Shown here in pieces: positions 20,408-28,063 of a DNA stretch of 30,769 nt; positions within the stretch are counted from its first letter, which is position 1; each line of letters begins with the position of its first letter. The stretch is from a virus, in the IMG/VR virus record IMGVR_UViG_3300011115_000488, positions 1 through 30,769 of that record. The stretch is one strand, 5' to 3'. Both the position numbers and the translations under genes were made by a program. The notes under the pieces are model-generated. The model had not been told where the DNA came from. It did no database searches and saw only the letters and a program-made list of their open reading frames with translations.

Positions 20408-20694
20408 CAGCAGCGTGGACACGTAAAGAAGGCAAAAACCCCAAGGGTGGCCTGAATGCGAAGGGCAGAGCATCCTATAAGGGTGGAACCCTCAAGGCAC
20501 CTGTGAAAGCAGGAGATAACCCCCGTAGAGCCTCATTCTTAGCCCGTATGGGCGGAATGCCAGGGCCAGAACGTAAGCCTGATGGTTCTCCAACAAGATT
20601 ACTATTATCCCTGCAAGCCTGGGGTGCTAGTTCAAAGGCCGATGCTAAGAGTAAAGCAGCAGCAATATCTAAAAGGAACAAGGGGAAGAAGTAA
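20404..20694 (+). CDS. DUF6321-like basic protein
   Basis: The 96-residue product has the pattern of DUF6321: AAWTRKEGKNPKGGLNAKGR at the start, then APVKAGDNPRRASFLARMGG, MPGPERKPDGSPTRLLLSLQ and AWG. It is rich in Gly, Lys and Arg and ends KSKAAAISKRNKGKK. Proteins of this type are frequent in phage structural operons; their job is not established, though the charge suggests DNA binding. It sits third in a run of small basic proteins after the capsid. Its stop overlaps the glycosyltransferase start. Confidence 0.7.
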   Translation: MTAAWTRKEGKNPKGGLNAKGRASYKGGTLKAPVKAGDNPRRASFLARMGGMPGPERKPDGSPTRLLLSLQAWGASSKADAKSKAAAISKRNKGKK

Positions 20695-21401
20695 TGTCTA
20701 AGGGGACTAAGACTAAGAAAGAAACATTAGCAGTTGCTTGGTGTGACAATGGAATAGTTGATGGCAAGTTTATGGAAGGTGTAGTAGATACACTTATAAA
20801 CTCAGGGGTAGAATTCTGTGGCTCACTAAGAGCACACGGTAATCAGATAGCACAACAGCGAGAGACGTTAGTTAATCGTTGGTATGATAACAATAAATCT
20901 GATTGGCTACTCTGGCTTGACTCGGACATAATGATTACTCCAGAGAAGTTCCTTAAACTCTGGAACCGTAGAGATGCTAAAGATATACCTTTGCTTACTG
21001 GTGTTTACTTTACAAGTGACCAACCAGAGCAACCATTAATGAGACCGTTAGCAACCGTCTATGAGTTTGCTGAGTTAGAGTCTGGTATTGGAATTAGAAG
21101 GTTAGACCCATTACCAAAGAATACCTTTATGAAGGTAAGCGCGGCAGGGATGGGCTTTTGCCTAATGCACCGCAGCGTAATAACAAGAATTAAAGAAGCA
21201 CTACCAGGAGTTACATTCTTTGCAGAGGTAGGTGCTAATAAGCAGTTTACTGGTGAGGATATCTACTTTTTTGCAGTAGTGAATAAGGCAGAGATTCCAC
21301 TATGGTGTGATACAGGGGCAACTGTAGGGCATATGAAACGTTTTAATATGGATGAGAACTATTATGAGGCATTTAGTAGGGGCAAAGGTTATGCCAACTG
21401 A
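20694..21401 (+). CDS. GT-A type glycosyltransferase
   Basis: The 235-residue product has a glycosyltransferase-A pattern: a basic start, NQIAQQRETLVNRWYDNN, then SDWLLWLDSDIMITPEKF with the metal-binding D-x-D at Asp76-Asp78, VSAAGMGFCLMHRSVI (acceptor-side loop), FTGEDIYFF with the probable catalytic ED, and a late GATVGHMKRF supplying a metal-ligand His. It would transfer a sugar from a nucleotide-sugar donor. Within the structural operon, next to a methyltransferase, virion glycan decoration is the most economical explanation; DNA-base glucosylation is less likely. The donor cannot be told from the sequence. Confidence 0.75.
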   Translation: MSKGTKTKKETLAVAWCDNGIVDGKFMEGVVDTLINSGVEFCGSLRAHGNQIAQQRETLVNRWYDNNKSDWLLWLDSDIMITPEKFLKLWNRRDAKDIPLLTGVYFTSDQPEQPLMRPLATVYEFAELESGIGIRRLDPLPKNTFMKVSAAGMGFCLMHRSVITRIKEALPGVTFFAEVGANKQFTGEDIYFFAVVNKAEIPLWCDTGATVGHMKRFNMDENYYEAFSRGKGYAN

Positions 21402-21966
21402 GTATCCTAATTGGTTTAAACAGACAGCAGAAAATAACTTTAAGACTCAGTTAACACCACTTGCTGGTAAGTTTAACTTAAGATTTTTACAGATAGGTGC
21501 CTTCACTGGCGATGCAACTGTATGGCTAGTAGATAATATATTAACTCAGGCTAACTCAGTGCTAGAGGATGTAGATATCTGGAGTGGCTCAGATGAAGAA
21601 GAACACAAGGCTATGGATTGGGCGGATGTTGAGAGAGTCTACGACTCACGGATTGCTTTCAGGCCTAATGTAATTAAATACAAGATGGATAGTAGAGAGT
21701 ATCTACGTTCTATAGAAGAACCTACCTTTGACTTTATCTATATTGATGGCGACCATACTGCTGAGGGTGTATTACAAGATGCAGTACTTGCTTGGAGATT
21801 ACTTAAAGCAGGTGGGATTATAGCCTTTGATGATTACCTATGGGAAGACCCAAGAGGTATTGAGTATCAACCAGGTTGGTCAATAGATACCTTTGTAGGA
21901 ATAGTCAAAGATGATTCAGAAGTTTTAATTTCAAATGCTCAAGTTTGGTTAAAGAAAAAGGAGTAA
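21391..21966 (+). CDS. Class I SAM-dependent methyltransferase (Methyltransf_24-like)
   Basis: The start at ATG 21391 overlaps the glycosyltransferase end by 11 bases; AAAGG lies close upstream. The longer in-frame start at 21352 would overlap by 50 bases and is less likely. Motif I is FLQIGAFTGDATVWL (residues 32-46). The core has DFIYIDGDHTAEGV (114-127) followed by LLKAGGIIAFDDYLW (137-151), the usual layout of Methyltransf_24/CmcI-like enzymes that O-methylate sugars or small molecules. Pairing with a glycosyltransferase suggests methylation of a virion-linked sugar. Confidence 0.75.
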   Translation: MPTEYPNWFKQTAENNFKTQLTPLAGKFNLRFLQIGAFTGDATVWLVDNILTQANSVLEDVDIWSGSDEEEHKAMDWADVERVYDSRIAFRPNVIKYKMDSREYLRSIEEPTFDFIYIDGDHTAEGVLQDAVLAWRLLKAGGIIAFDDYLWEDPRGIEYQPGWSIDTFVGIVKDDSEVLISNAQVWLKKKE

Positions 21967-21969
21967 CAA

Positions 21970-22215
21970 ATGGCAGGAACAGCAGGTAGTAGTTTAACAG
22001 CAGAACTTAATCGTCTTGCTAGTACAACTGGCAAGGCTGCTCAAGGTGCGGCTAATACATATGCTGGCACATCTGGCTTGGGACTTATCGCAGCCCTTAA
22101 CATTAAGGCTAGTGGAGTACGTCAACCCTCTGCCTACAAAGGACTCAACGCTATCTGCAATGAACTTGCTGGTACTACTGGTAAATCCGCAAGCGATGCA
22201 TTAAGGACTATATAA
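21970..22215 (+). CDS. Ala/Gly/Thr-rich small virion protein with internal repeat, 81 residues
   Basis: AAGGAG lies six bases before ATG 21970. The sequence holds a repeated unit: ELNRLASTTGKAAQGAAN near the N-terminus and NELAGTTGKSASDAL near the C-terminus (pattern E/N-L-x-x-L/E-A-x-TTGK-x-A). The rest is Ala/Gly-rich helix (SGLGLIAALNIKASG). It appears to be a small virion component; no family is recognised. The stop is fused to the next start. Confidence 0.6.
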   Translation: MAGTAGSSLTAELNRLASTTGKAAQGAANTYAGTSGLGLIAALNIKASGVRQPSAYKGLNAICNELAGTTGKSASDALRTI

Positions 22216-23165
22216 TGGCAACCACATTAACCGATATGATTAATGAAGTATCTATGAACCTATCTGGATACACATTAACTCAAGACCGCTCTACCTATCT
22301 TAAGGCTGCTGTTACTGCTGTTGCCTCATCTAGTACTTCACCAACATCTTTAAGCCTTGGCTCAACTGATAACGTAGGTAAGGGTATTGTTGAAATTGAT
22401 GAAGAATTAATGTGGATAGATACCTATGACCGAGTTGGTAATACTGCAACCGTTGCTCCCTATGGTAGAGCATATCTAGGTACCACTCTTGCTGCTCACG
22501 CATTAGATACTAAGGTTACTATCTCTCCAACTTTCCCAAGATTTTCAATTAAAAGAGCAATTAATGATTCTATCAATGCTATAGGTTCTAGCATCTTTGC
22601 TGCTGCTACAACTACTATTACTTCCAATGCTGCTGTTTCAGCCTATAGATTACCTGCTACTGGTGACGCATTAAAAATTCGTAATATCTTAGCAATTGCT
22701 TATCAGTCAATTGGCGCCAGCAAGGAATGGATTCCTATTCGCACTTACCGCTTTGATGGTAATGCTAACAATACTGCTTTTGATAGTAAGCAGACTGTAT
22801 CAATCTATGATGTAATTCCCTCTGGAAGAACTATCCAAATTGTTTATTCTAAAGACCCCGCACCATTTAGTGAACTAGCAACATTGGCATCAACTAATGC
22901 ACAAGACTTTGCAACAATAACTGAATTGCCCGACTCTTGTAAGGATGTAGTTATCCTTGGTGCTACCTATCGTTTGCTTAGCAACCTTGACCCAGCACGT
23001 GCAGGAATGGTTAGCCCACAGGCTGATGAGGTAGATAACAAACGACCATACGGTTCATCTCAATCACTTACCAAACAAGTTTACGCTTTGTATAGCCAAC
23101 GACTAGCCGAAGAGGTTAGAAGTCAGCAAGACAAATATCCTATCCGTGTCCACTACTCCCTCTAA
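22215..23165 (+). CDS. Putative head-tail connector/neck protein, 316 residues
   Basis: The N-terminal region is beta-rich with a VEIDEELMWIDTYDRVGNT-type hairpin. A central helix precedes it in function order (FSIKRAINDSINAIGSSIFA), and the C-terminus is helical and charged (YALYSQRLAEEVRSQQDKYP). Proteins with this build and place, between small head proteins and tail fibres, usually act as adaptor or tail-tube proteins in short-tailed phages. The stretch on 'EELMWIDTYD' also resembles a motif at the start of the next fibre gene (EEIVDVSNY), suggesting a related small beta domain. The call is by position and general build. Confidence 0.45.
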   Translation: MATTLTDMINEVSMNLSGYTLTQDRSTYLKAAVTAVASSSTSPTSLSLGSTDNVGKGIVEIDEELMWIDTYDRVGNTATVAPYGRAYLGTTLAAHALDTKVTISPTFPRFSIKRAINDSINAIGSSIFAAATTTITSNAAVSAYRLPATGDALKIRNILAIAYQSIGASKEWIPIRTYRFDGNANNTAFDSKQTVSIYDVIPSGRTIQIVYSKDPAPFSELATLASTNAQDFATITELPDSCKDVVILGATYRLLSNLDPARAGMVSPQADEVDNKRPYGSSQSLTKQVYALYSQRLAEEVRSQQDKYPIRVHYSL

Positions 23166-23177
23166 ATAGGAACATAA

Positions 23178-25190
23178 ATGACAACTAGAAAATACTCATC
23201 ACGAGCACAACAGACCACACTATCTAGCAGCATCACCTCTGGTGATACGACTATGACAGTAGGTTCTGGCGCAAACCTTATGGGTGGTAAGACACCCTCA
23301 GCAACTGAAACGTATACAGTTGTCATTGACCCAGATACGGCCCTTGAAGAAATTGTAGATGTAAGTAACTACTCATCTGGTAATACTCTTACTATCACTA
23401 GAGGTAGAGATGGTTCTACTGGTGTAGCCCACTCTGCTGGTGCAGTAATTCGTCATATGGTTATTGGTCGTGACTTACAAGAGGCTAATGACCACGTTAA
23501 CGGAACCCTTGCTCAACACGCAGCAACAACATCTTTAGAATTAAAAACACTTATATCTGATGAGACTGGTAGTGGGTCTTTAGTATTTGCTACATCTCCT
23601 ACCTTAGTAACCCCAGCACTTGGAACCCCAGCATCTGGTGTACTTACAAACGCAACTGGATTACCTTTAACTACAGGTGTAACTGGCACATTGCCAGTAG
23701 CCAATGGTGGTACTGGAGTAACTACCTCAACTGGTTCTGGTGCAAACGTATTAGGAACTAGCCCAACTATTGCAAGCCCTACCATTACTGGTACTGGCGC
23801 TATTGCAGGTACCTTTACAGGTAACCTAACAGGTAACGTAACAGGTAACGTATCTGGTTCTTCAGGTAGCACAACTGGTTCTGCTGCCACATTAACTACT
23901 GCCCGTAACTTTCAATTAACTGGAGATGTAGAAGCATCAGCCGTATCCTTTGATGGTTCTGGCAATGTAAGTTTAACTACTGTTATTGGTACTGGCGCAA
24001 TTGTTAACGCTGACGTTAACGCCTCTGCTGCTATTGCTTACAGCAAGTTAAACCTTAACGGAACTATTACCTCTGCAGATATTGTTGATGGCACTATTGT
24101 AAATGGTGATATCAATGCATCTGCTGCAATTGACTGGACTAAACTTGGTATATCTTCAACCGTATCTTCTACTGAGATTGGATATGTTGACGGAGTAACC
24201 TCAGCAATTCAAACGCAGTTAGATGCTAAGTTACCTAAAACTGGTGGCACTATGTCTGGTGCTATTGCTATGGGTACTAGCAAAGTTACTGGTATGGGAG
24301 ACCCTACTCTTGCACAAGATGCTGCAACTAAAGCATATGTAGACTTACAAAGAGATAACCTTATTAACTCAGCACCTGGTATCTATGATACTTTGGGTGA
24401 GATTGCAACTGCAATCCAATCTGGTGGAACATTCTATGATTCCCTAGTACTTAAGTCTGGCGCAACAATGACTGGTGCTTTAACCTTGTCAGGTGCTCCT
24501 ACATCTGGCCTACACGCTGCTACTAAAACTTATGTAGATGGTGTGGCTGGTTCTGCTACTGCTGCTGCAGCCTCTGCTGCCGCTGCTGAAGCCTCATACG
24601 ATTCATTTGATGATAGATACTTAGGTGCTAAGTCATCTGCTCCAACACTAGACAATGATGGTAACTCTTTAGTTACTGGCGCTCTATATTGGAACTCAGT
24701 ATCTAATACTATGTTTGCTTGGACAGGTTCTGCTTGGGGTTCTATATCCTCAACTGCAGCAATCTATCGCTACAAGTTCGTAGCAACAGGTGGAGAGACC
24801 TCAGTATCTGGAACAGATGCACTATCTCAGACACTTACATATCTTCCTGGTAAAGAGCAGGTATACCTAAACGGTGTACTTCTTGTTCGTACCACAGATT
24901 ACACAGCAACTAACGGCACAAGCATTACTGCACTCGCAGCCCTTGCTGCTAGCGATATTGTAGAGATTGTTACCTTTACAGCATTCTCATTGGCTACTGC
25001 TATAGAGAATACAACAATAGATGCTAAGGGTGACTTACTTGTAGGTACTGCTGCTGACACAGTAGGCAGACTTGCAGTAGGTGCAAACACATATTTCTTA
25101 AAGGCTAACTCAGCAACGGCAACGGGGCTTGAGTGGGCTGCAATAGTAACAGACCCAACACCCACAGTATTTATGCTAATGGGCGCATAA
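23178..25190 (+). CDS. Tail fibre protein, 670 residues
   Basis: An AGGAA site precedes ATG 23178. After an N-terminal attachment-like beta domain (to about residue 110), the protein is built from Thr/Gly/Ala/Ser-rich fibre repeats: SLVFATSPTLVTPALGTPAS, the GT-x-SPT repeat, and a run of TGN-x-TGNVTGNVSG (about 215-230). A GYVDGVTSAIQTQLDAKLP module follows, then the tail-fibre phrase DAATKAYVD and a C-terminal YLNGVLLVRTTDYTATNGTS beta domain. These are standard trimeric-fibre elements, so the protein probably reaches the host surface. The nearby 27116 gene shares one module. Confidence 0.85.
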   Translation: MTTRKYSSRAQQTTLSSSITSGDTTMTVGSGANLMGGKTPSATETYTVVIDPDTALEEIVDVSNYSSGNTLTITRGRDGSTGVAHSAGAVIRHMVIGRDLQEANDHVNGTLAQHAATTSLELKTLISDETGSGSLVFATSPTLVTPALGTPASGVLTNATGLPLTTGVTGTLPVANGGTGVTTSTGSGANVLGTSPTIASPTITGTGAIAGTFTGNLTGNVTGNVSGSSGSTTGSAATLTTARNFQLTGDVEASAVSFDGSGNVSLTTVIGTGAIVNADVNASAAIAYSKLNLNGTITSADIVDGTIVNGDINASAAIDWTKLGISSTVSSTEIGYVDGVTSAIQTQLDAKLPKTGGTMSGAIAMGTSKVTGMGDPTLAQDAATKAYVDLQRDNLINSAPGIYDTLGEIATAIQSGGTFYDSLVLKSGATMTGALTLSGAPTSGLHAATKTYVDGVAGSATAAAASAAAAEASYDSFDDRYLGAKSSAPTLDNDGNSLVTGALYWNSVSNTMFAWTGSAWGSISSTAAIYRYKFVATGGETSVSGTDALSQTLTYLPGKEQVYLNGVLLVRTTDYTATNGTSITALAALAASDIVEIVTFTAFSLATAIENTTIDAKGDLLVGTAADTVGRLAVGANTYFLKANSATATGLEWAAIVTDPTPTVFMLMGA

Positions 25191-25212
25191 CCAACCACTA
25201 AGGAGAAAAACA

Positions 25213-25545
25213 ATGGCAACAGCATATAAAGTGCTTGGTCAACAGAACCCAGCAGCAACAACACTAACTACGTTATACACATCAACTAGCGTAGAGACAG
25301 TAGTATCAACAGTTACAGTAGCAAACCTTGCTGGTTCTGCTGCTACATTTCGTTTACTTGCCCAGCCATCTGCTGATGTAGGTGCTGCTGCTAATAAACA
25401 ATATCTAGCCTACGATGTTACTGTCGGCGCAAATGACACAACTACTCTAACTCTTGGCTTAACTTTAGCATCAGGTGATGTTCTGAAGATTTATGGTTCA
25501 ACAGCAACTTTAGCCTTCAATGCATTTGGAAGTCAGATTTCTTAA
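25213..25545 (+). CDS. Small beta-sandwich tail-associated protein, 110 residues
   Basis: A strong AAGGAG site precedes the ATG. The product reads as a single jelly-roll-like domain: AYKVLGQQNPAATTLTTLYT, VVSTVTVANLAGSAATFRLL, QYLAYDVTVGANDTTTLTLG and a final strand SGDVLKIYGSTATLAFNAFG. Proteins of this pattern are widespread beside tail fibres in aquatic phages and are thought to be minor virion proteins or fibre tips; the function is unproven. Confidence 0.7.
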   Translation: MATAYKVLGQQNPAATTLTTLYTSTSVETVVSTVTVANLAGSAATFRLLAQPSADVGAAANKQYLAYDVTVGANDTTTLTLGLTLASGDVLKIYGSTATLAFNAFGSQIS

Positions 25546-25548
25546 AGA

Positions 25549-25565
25549 ATTAACTATAGGGAGAT
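25549..25565 (+). promoter_or_regulatory. Sequence resembling the core of a T7-class phage promoter
   Basis: Twelve contiguous bases (ACTATAGGGAGA, ending near 25564) equal the -6 to +6 part of the T7 class III promoter; upstream bases match only about half. The GGGAG is also a plausible ribosome site for the gene at 25573, which may be its only function. No other copy was seen in the window and no phage RNA polymerase gene is present here. Confidence 0.2.
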
Positions 25566-25572
25566 AATATAA

Positions 25573-26778
25573 ATGGCTGTAAAAAGATTTAGCGATGGCA
25601 GTAGTATAAAAAACAGTTACAAGATGGGCAGAGGTGCAACTTCTGTTGCCAAACCAGATGCTCCTACTATTGGTGCGGCTACTCAAACTGGTGCATTTAC
25701 AGCAACTGTTGCCTATACTGCTGCAACTTTAGGTGCTGCTGCTGCATCATTTACTGCTACATCTACTCCTAGTTCTATAACTGGTACTGGTGCATCTCCT
25801 ATTACAGTATCTGGATTAAGTCCTGGAACAAATTATACATTTACAGTAAAAGCAACTAATGCTAACGGTGATTCTCTTGCATCTGCTGCAAGTAGTCAGA
25901 TTACTACTGCGAGTGGTGTACCTATTGACTACCTTGTTGTTGCGGGTGGTGGCGGTGGTGGAGGTCGGGCTGGCTCAGGTGGTGGTGCGGGTGGTATGCG
26001 TTGCACAGTAACTGCAAGTGGTGGAAGTCCTGGAACTGTTGAATCTGCTTTAACCGCATCCTTATCAACTAACTACACAGTAACAGTCGGTGCTGGTGGT
26101 GCTGGTGGAATATCACCTAGTAATAGAAGAGGAGGCTATAGTGGTGTAGACTCAGTATTTGCAACAATTACCTCAACTGGCGGTGGTGGTGGTGGTAATG
26201 GCGATGAGCCAAATGGTAAAAATGGTGGTTCAGGTGGTGGTGCTGGTGGTAATACTGTTAACGCCCTCGCTGGAACAGGTGCTAGCGGACAAGGGTTTGC
26301 TGGTGGTACTGCTGGTAGTGATGCCGATAATAAGGGCGGCCCAAATTACCCAGGTGCTGCTGGCGGCGGTGCTGGCGCAGTAGGTGCTTCGGTTACTAGT
26401 GGTTCAAGTACACAAAATGGTGGTAACGGCGTAGCAACAAGTATTACTGGTACATCTGCAACTTATGCAGGAGGAGGTGGTGGTGGTGCTTACGCAGGTT
26501 CAGGTACACCGCCAACAGGCTCTGGAGGTTCTGGTGGTGGCGGGGCAGCATCGGTTAGTGGAACAGACAATACAGGTGGCGGCGGCGGTGGTGGATATAG
26601 AAATGAATCTGTTGATACACATCCAGGCGCAGGTGGCTCTGGTGTAGTTATCCTTCGTTATTCAGATTCTTTAACAATTACTATCGGTGCAGGATTAACA
26701 GGTACAACAAGTGGTGCAAGCGGTGGTTACAAGAGAACTACAATTACTGCTGGTACTGGAAATGTGAGTTGGGCATAA
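25573..26778 (+). CDS. Adhesin-like tail protein: Fn3 domain plus polyglycine region
   Basis: Residues about 27-114 form a fibronectin type III domain (PDAPTIGAATQTGAFTATVA ... GLSPGTNYTFTVKATNANGD). From about 118 the sequence becomes glycine-rich (DYLVVAGGGGGGGRAGSGGG and many GGGGGG runs to about 358), then ends in a beta segment VVILRYSDSLTITIGA. Glycine-rich blocks after a VDYLVVAGG-type start are known in phage fibre tips, where they can pack as polyglycine-II helices bearing variable receptor-binding loops, as in the S16 gp38 adhesin. The loops between Gly runs would be the receptor-contact sites. Codon use is strongly GGT/GGC repetitive, which favours slippage and recombination. Confidence 0.75.
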   Translation: MAVKRFSDGSSIKNSYKMGRGATSVAKPDAPTIGAATQTGAFTATVAYTAATLGAAAASFTATSTPSSITGTGASPITVSGLSPGTNYTFTVKATNANGDSLASAASSQITTASGVPIDYLVVAGGGGGGGRAGSGGGAGGMRCTVTASGGSPGTVESALTASLSTNYTVTVGAGGAGGISPSNRRGGYSGVDSVFATITSTGGGGGGNGDEPNGKNGGSGGGAGGNTVNALAGTGASGQGFAGGTAGSDADNKGGPNYPGAAGGGAGAVGASVTSGSSTQNGGNGVATSITGTSATYAGGGGGGAYAGSGTPPTGSGGSGGGGAASVSGTDNTGGGGGGGYRNESVDTHPGAGGSGVVILRYSDSLTITIGAGLTGTTSGASGGYKRTTITAGTGNVSWA

Positions 26779-27119
26779 TGGCACATTACGCGTTCTTAGA
26801 TAATAACAATGTAGTTACTGAAGTAATTACTGGTATACACGAAAGCGAAACCATTGAAGGATTAAGTACTGAAACTTGGTATGGTAACTTCAGAGGTCAG
26901 GTATGTAAACGTACTTCCTATAATGGAAATATTAGAGGCAAGTATGCAGGCAAGGGTGATTCCTACAATGCTGAGGAAGACATCTTTGTTGTACCTCAGC
27001 CGTATCCATCTTGGACTAGGTCAGGTTCTTATTGGAATCCACCTACTCCTATGCCTACAACAGAAGGTAAGTTCTACTACTGGTCAGAGGATGACCTATC
27101 TTGGAGGGAAAGACAATGA
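26778..27119 (+). CDS. Small tail-fibre-associated protein, 113 residues
   Basis: The ATG at 26778 is fused to the previous stop (TAATG); three codons upstream there is another in-frame ATG that would overlap. The product (AHYAFLDNNNVVTEVITG, ETWYGNFRGQVCKRTSYNGN, KYAGKGDSYNAEEDIFVVPQ, PYPSW, then YYWSEDDLSW) matches a family common in cyanophage and other aquatic-phage tail regions, with the pattern Y-A-G-x-G-x-x-Y-x-x-x-x-D-x-F-x-x-P-x-P-x-x-S-W. Its role is unknown; it may be part of the distal tail or a fibre chaperone. Confidence 0.7.
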   Translation: MAHYAFLDNNNVVTEVITGIHESETIEGLSTETWYGNFRGQVCKRTSYNGNIRGKYAGKGDSYNAEEDIFVVPQPYPSWTRSGSYWNPPTPMPTTEGKFYYWSEDDLSWRERQ

Positions 27120-27796
27120 CTAAAGCAAGAGACCTAGCAAGTGCAATACCTGCACCTTCTACCGTATCATCAGCAGAGTTAGGATACCTAGACGGTGTTA
27201 CCTCTGCTATTCAAACGCAGGTAGATGCAAAGATAGCAAATACATTAACTACTACTACTGGCGATATCATTTATGCCTCAGGTGCTAATACCCCTGCTCG
27301 TAGAGAAATTGGTTCTACTGGTAATGTTTTAACAGTTGCTGGTGGAGTTCCTACTTGGGCTGCTCCTGCTGGTGGTGGTAAAGTGTTGCAAGTTGTTTCA
27401 ACAACTTACAGCACAGATACTTTAATTTCTAGTACTTCAATGACCGATACTGGTATCAGTTTATCAATTACGCCTACCGCTAATACAAGCAAAATTTTAG
27501 TGTTAATAGATAGTAATATGTATGCTTCAAGGTCGGCATCTAGCCTTTATAATTATGTCCGAATTGTTCGGGATTCAACTGCAGTTTATGGTGAAACCTA
27601 TGCCCAGCGAATAGTTCTTCCTTCGGGTGGCACGGATATTATAACTAGAGTTCCTCTTATATATTTAGATAGTCCAGCAACTACCTCATCTACAACTTAC
27701 AAAATGCAAGCAAGAAATGCGTATTCAGGACAAACAATGAATATGCAATATGAAGGTAGTTCATCTTCAATTACTTTATTAGAAATAGGTGCATAA
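27116..27796 (+). CDS. Second tail fibre/receptor-binding-like protein, 226 residues
   Basis: It starts at ATG 27116 overlapping the previous stop (ATGA), with GGAGGG about eight bases upstream. The N-terminus has SSAELGYLDGVTSAIQTQVD, almost the same module as in the 670-residue fibre, then TTTTGDIIYASGANTPARRE and GNVLTVAGGVPTWAAPAGGG, standard fibre linkers. The last 130 residues form a separate beta domain (VLQVVSTTYSTDTLISSTSM ... GSSSSITLLEIGA) resembling C-terminal head domains of short fibres. Probably a trimeric adhesin. Confidence 0.75.
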   Translation: MTKARDLASAIPAPSTVSSAELGYLDGVTSAIQTQVDAKIANTLTTTTGDIIYASGANTPARREIGSTGNVLTVAGGVPTWAAPAGGGKVLQVVSTTYSTDTLISSTSMTDTGISLSITPTANTSKILVLIDSNMYASRSASSLYNYVRIVRDSTAVYGETYAQRIVLPSGGTDIITRVPLIYLDSPATTSSTTYKMQARNAYSGQTMNMQYEGSSSSITLLEIGA

Positions 27797-28047
27797 TGAG
27801 TTATTTAGCAAAAGCGATTTTTGAATTAAAGCCAAACGCTGAGTTTTCATTTACAGACAATGATTATTCAACAATTAAATGGGATTCATTAGAAGGTAAA
27901 GCACCTACTCAAGCCGAGATTAATGTTGCTATTGAGCAAATTAAAGCAGAAGAAATAACTGCTGAAGCAGCAAAAGTAACAGCCAAAACAGCACTCCTAA
28001 CACAGTTGGGCATCACAGCAGAACAAGCAAAACTTTTACTTTCTTAA
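27796..28047 (+). CDS. Small tail-fibre-region protein, 83 residues
   Basis: Coupled by TAATG. The N-terminal half (LAKAIFELKPNAEFSFTDND then TIKWDSLEGKAPTQAEIN) and the C-terminal ALLTQLGITAEQAKLLL match a widespread pattern of small proteins next to phage fibre genes, similar in organisation to XkdW-like proteins: a short beta part, then a helix, then a C-terminal L-G-I-T-x-E-x-A-x-L-L-L. It may be an assembly factor for the fibre or a minor virion protein. The stop is followed at once by AAGGAG for the next gene. Confidence 0.65.
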   Translation: MSYLAKAIFELKPNAEFSFTDNDYSTIKWDSLEGKAPTQAEINVAIEQIKAEEITAEAAKVTAKTALLTQLGITAEQAKLLLS

Positions 28048-28063
28048 TTAAGGAGCGTGTGCC

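Noticed and set aside
23513-23890. Minus-strand frame of 125 codons opposite the tail fibre gene
   Set aside because: Val/Pro-rich mirror of Thr/Gly-rich repeat codons, no ribosome site; an artefact of repetitive composition. Similar minus-strand frames opposite the capsid (18445-18807) and giant protein genes were dropped for the same reason.
25960-26640. Tandem repeat or CRISPR-like array in the glycine-rich gene
   Set aside because: The repetition is GGT/GGC codon runs in a continuous coding frame, with no regular repeat-spacer spacing.
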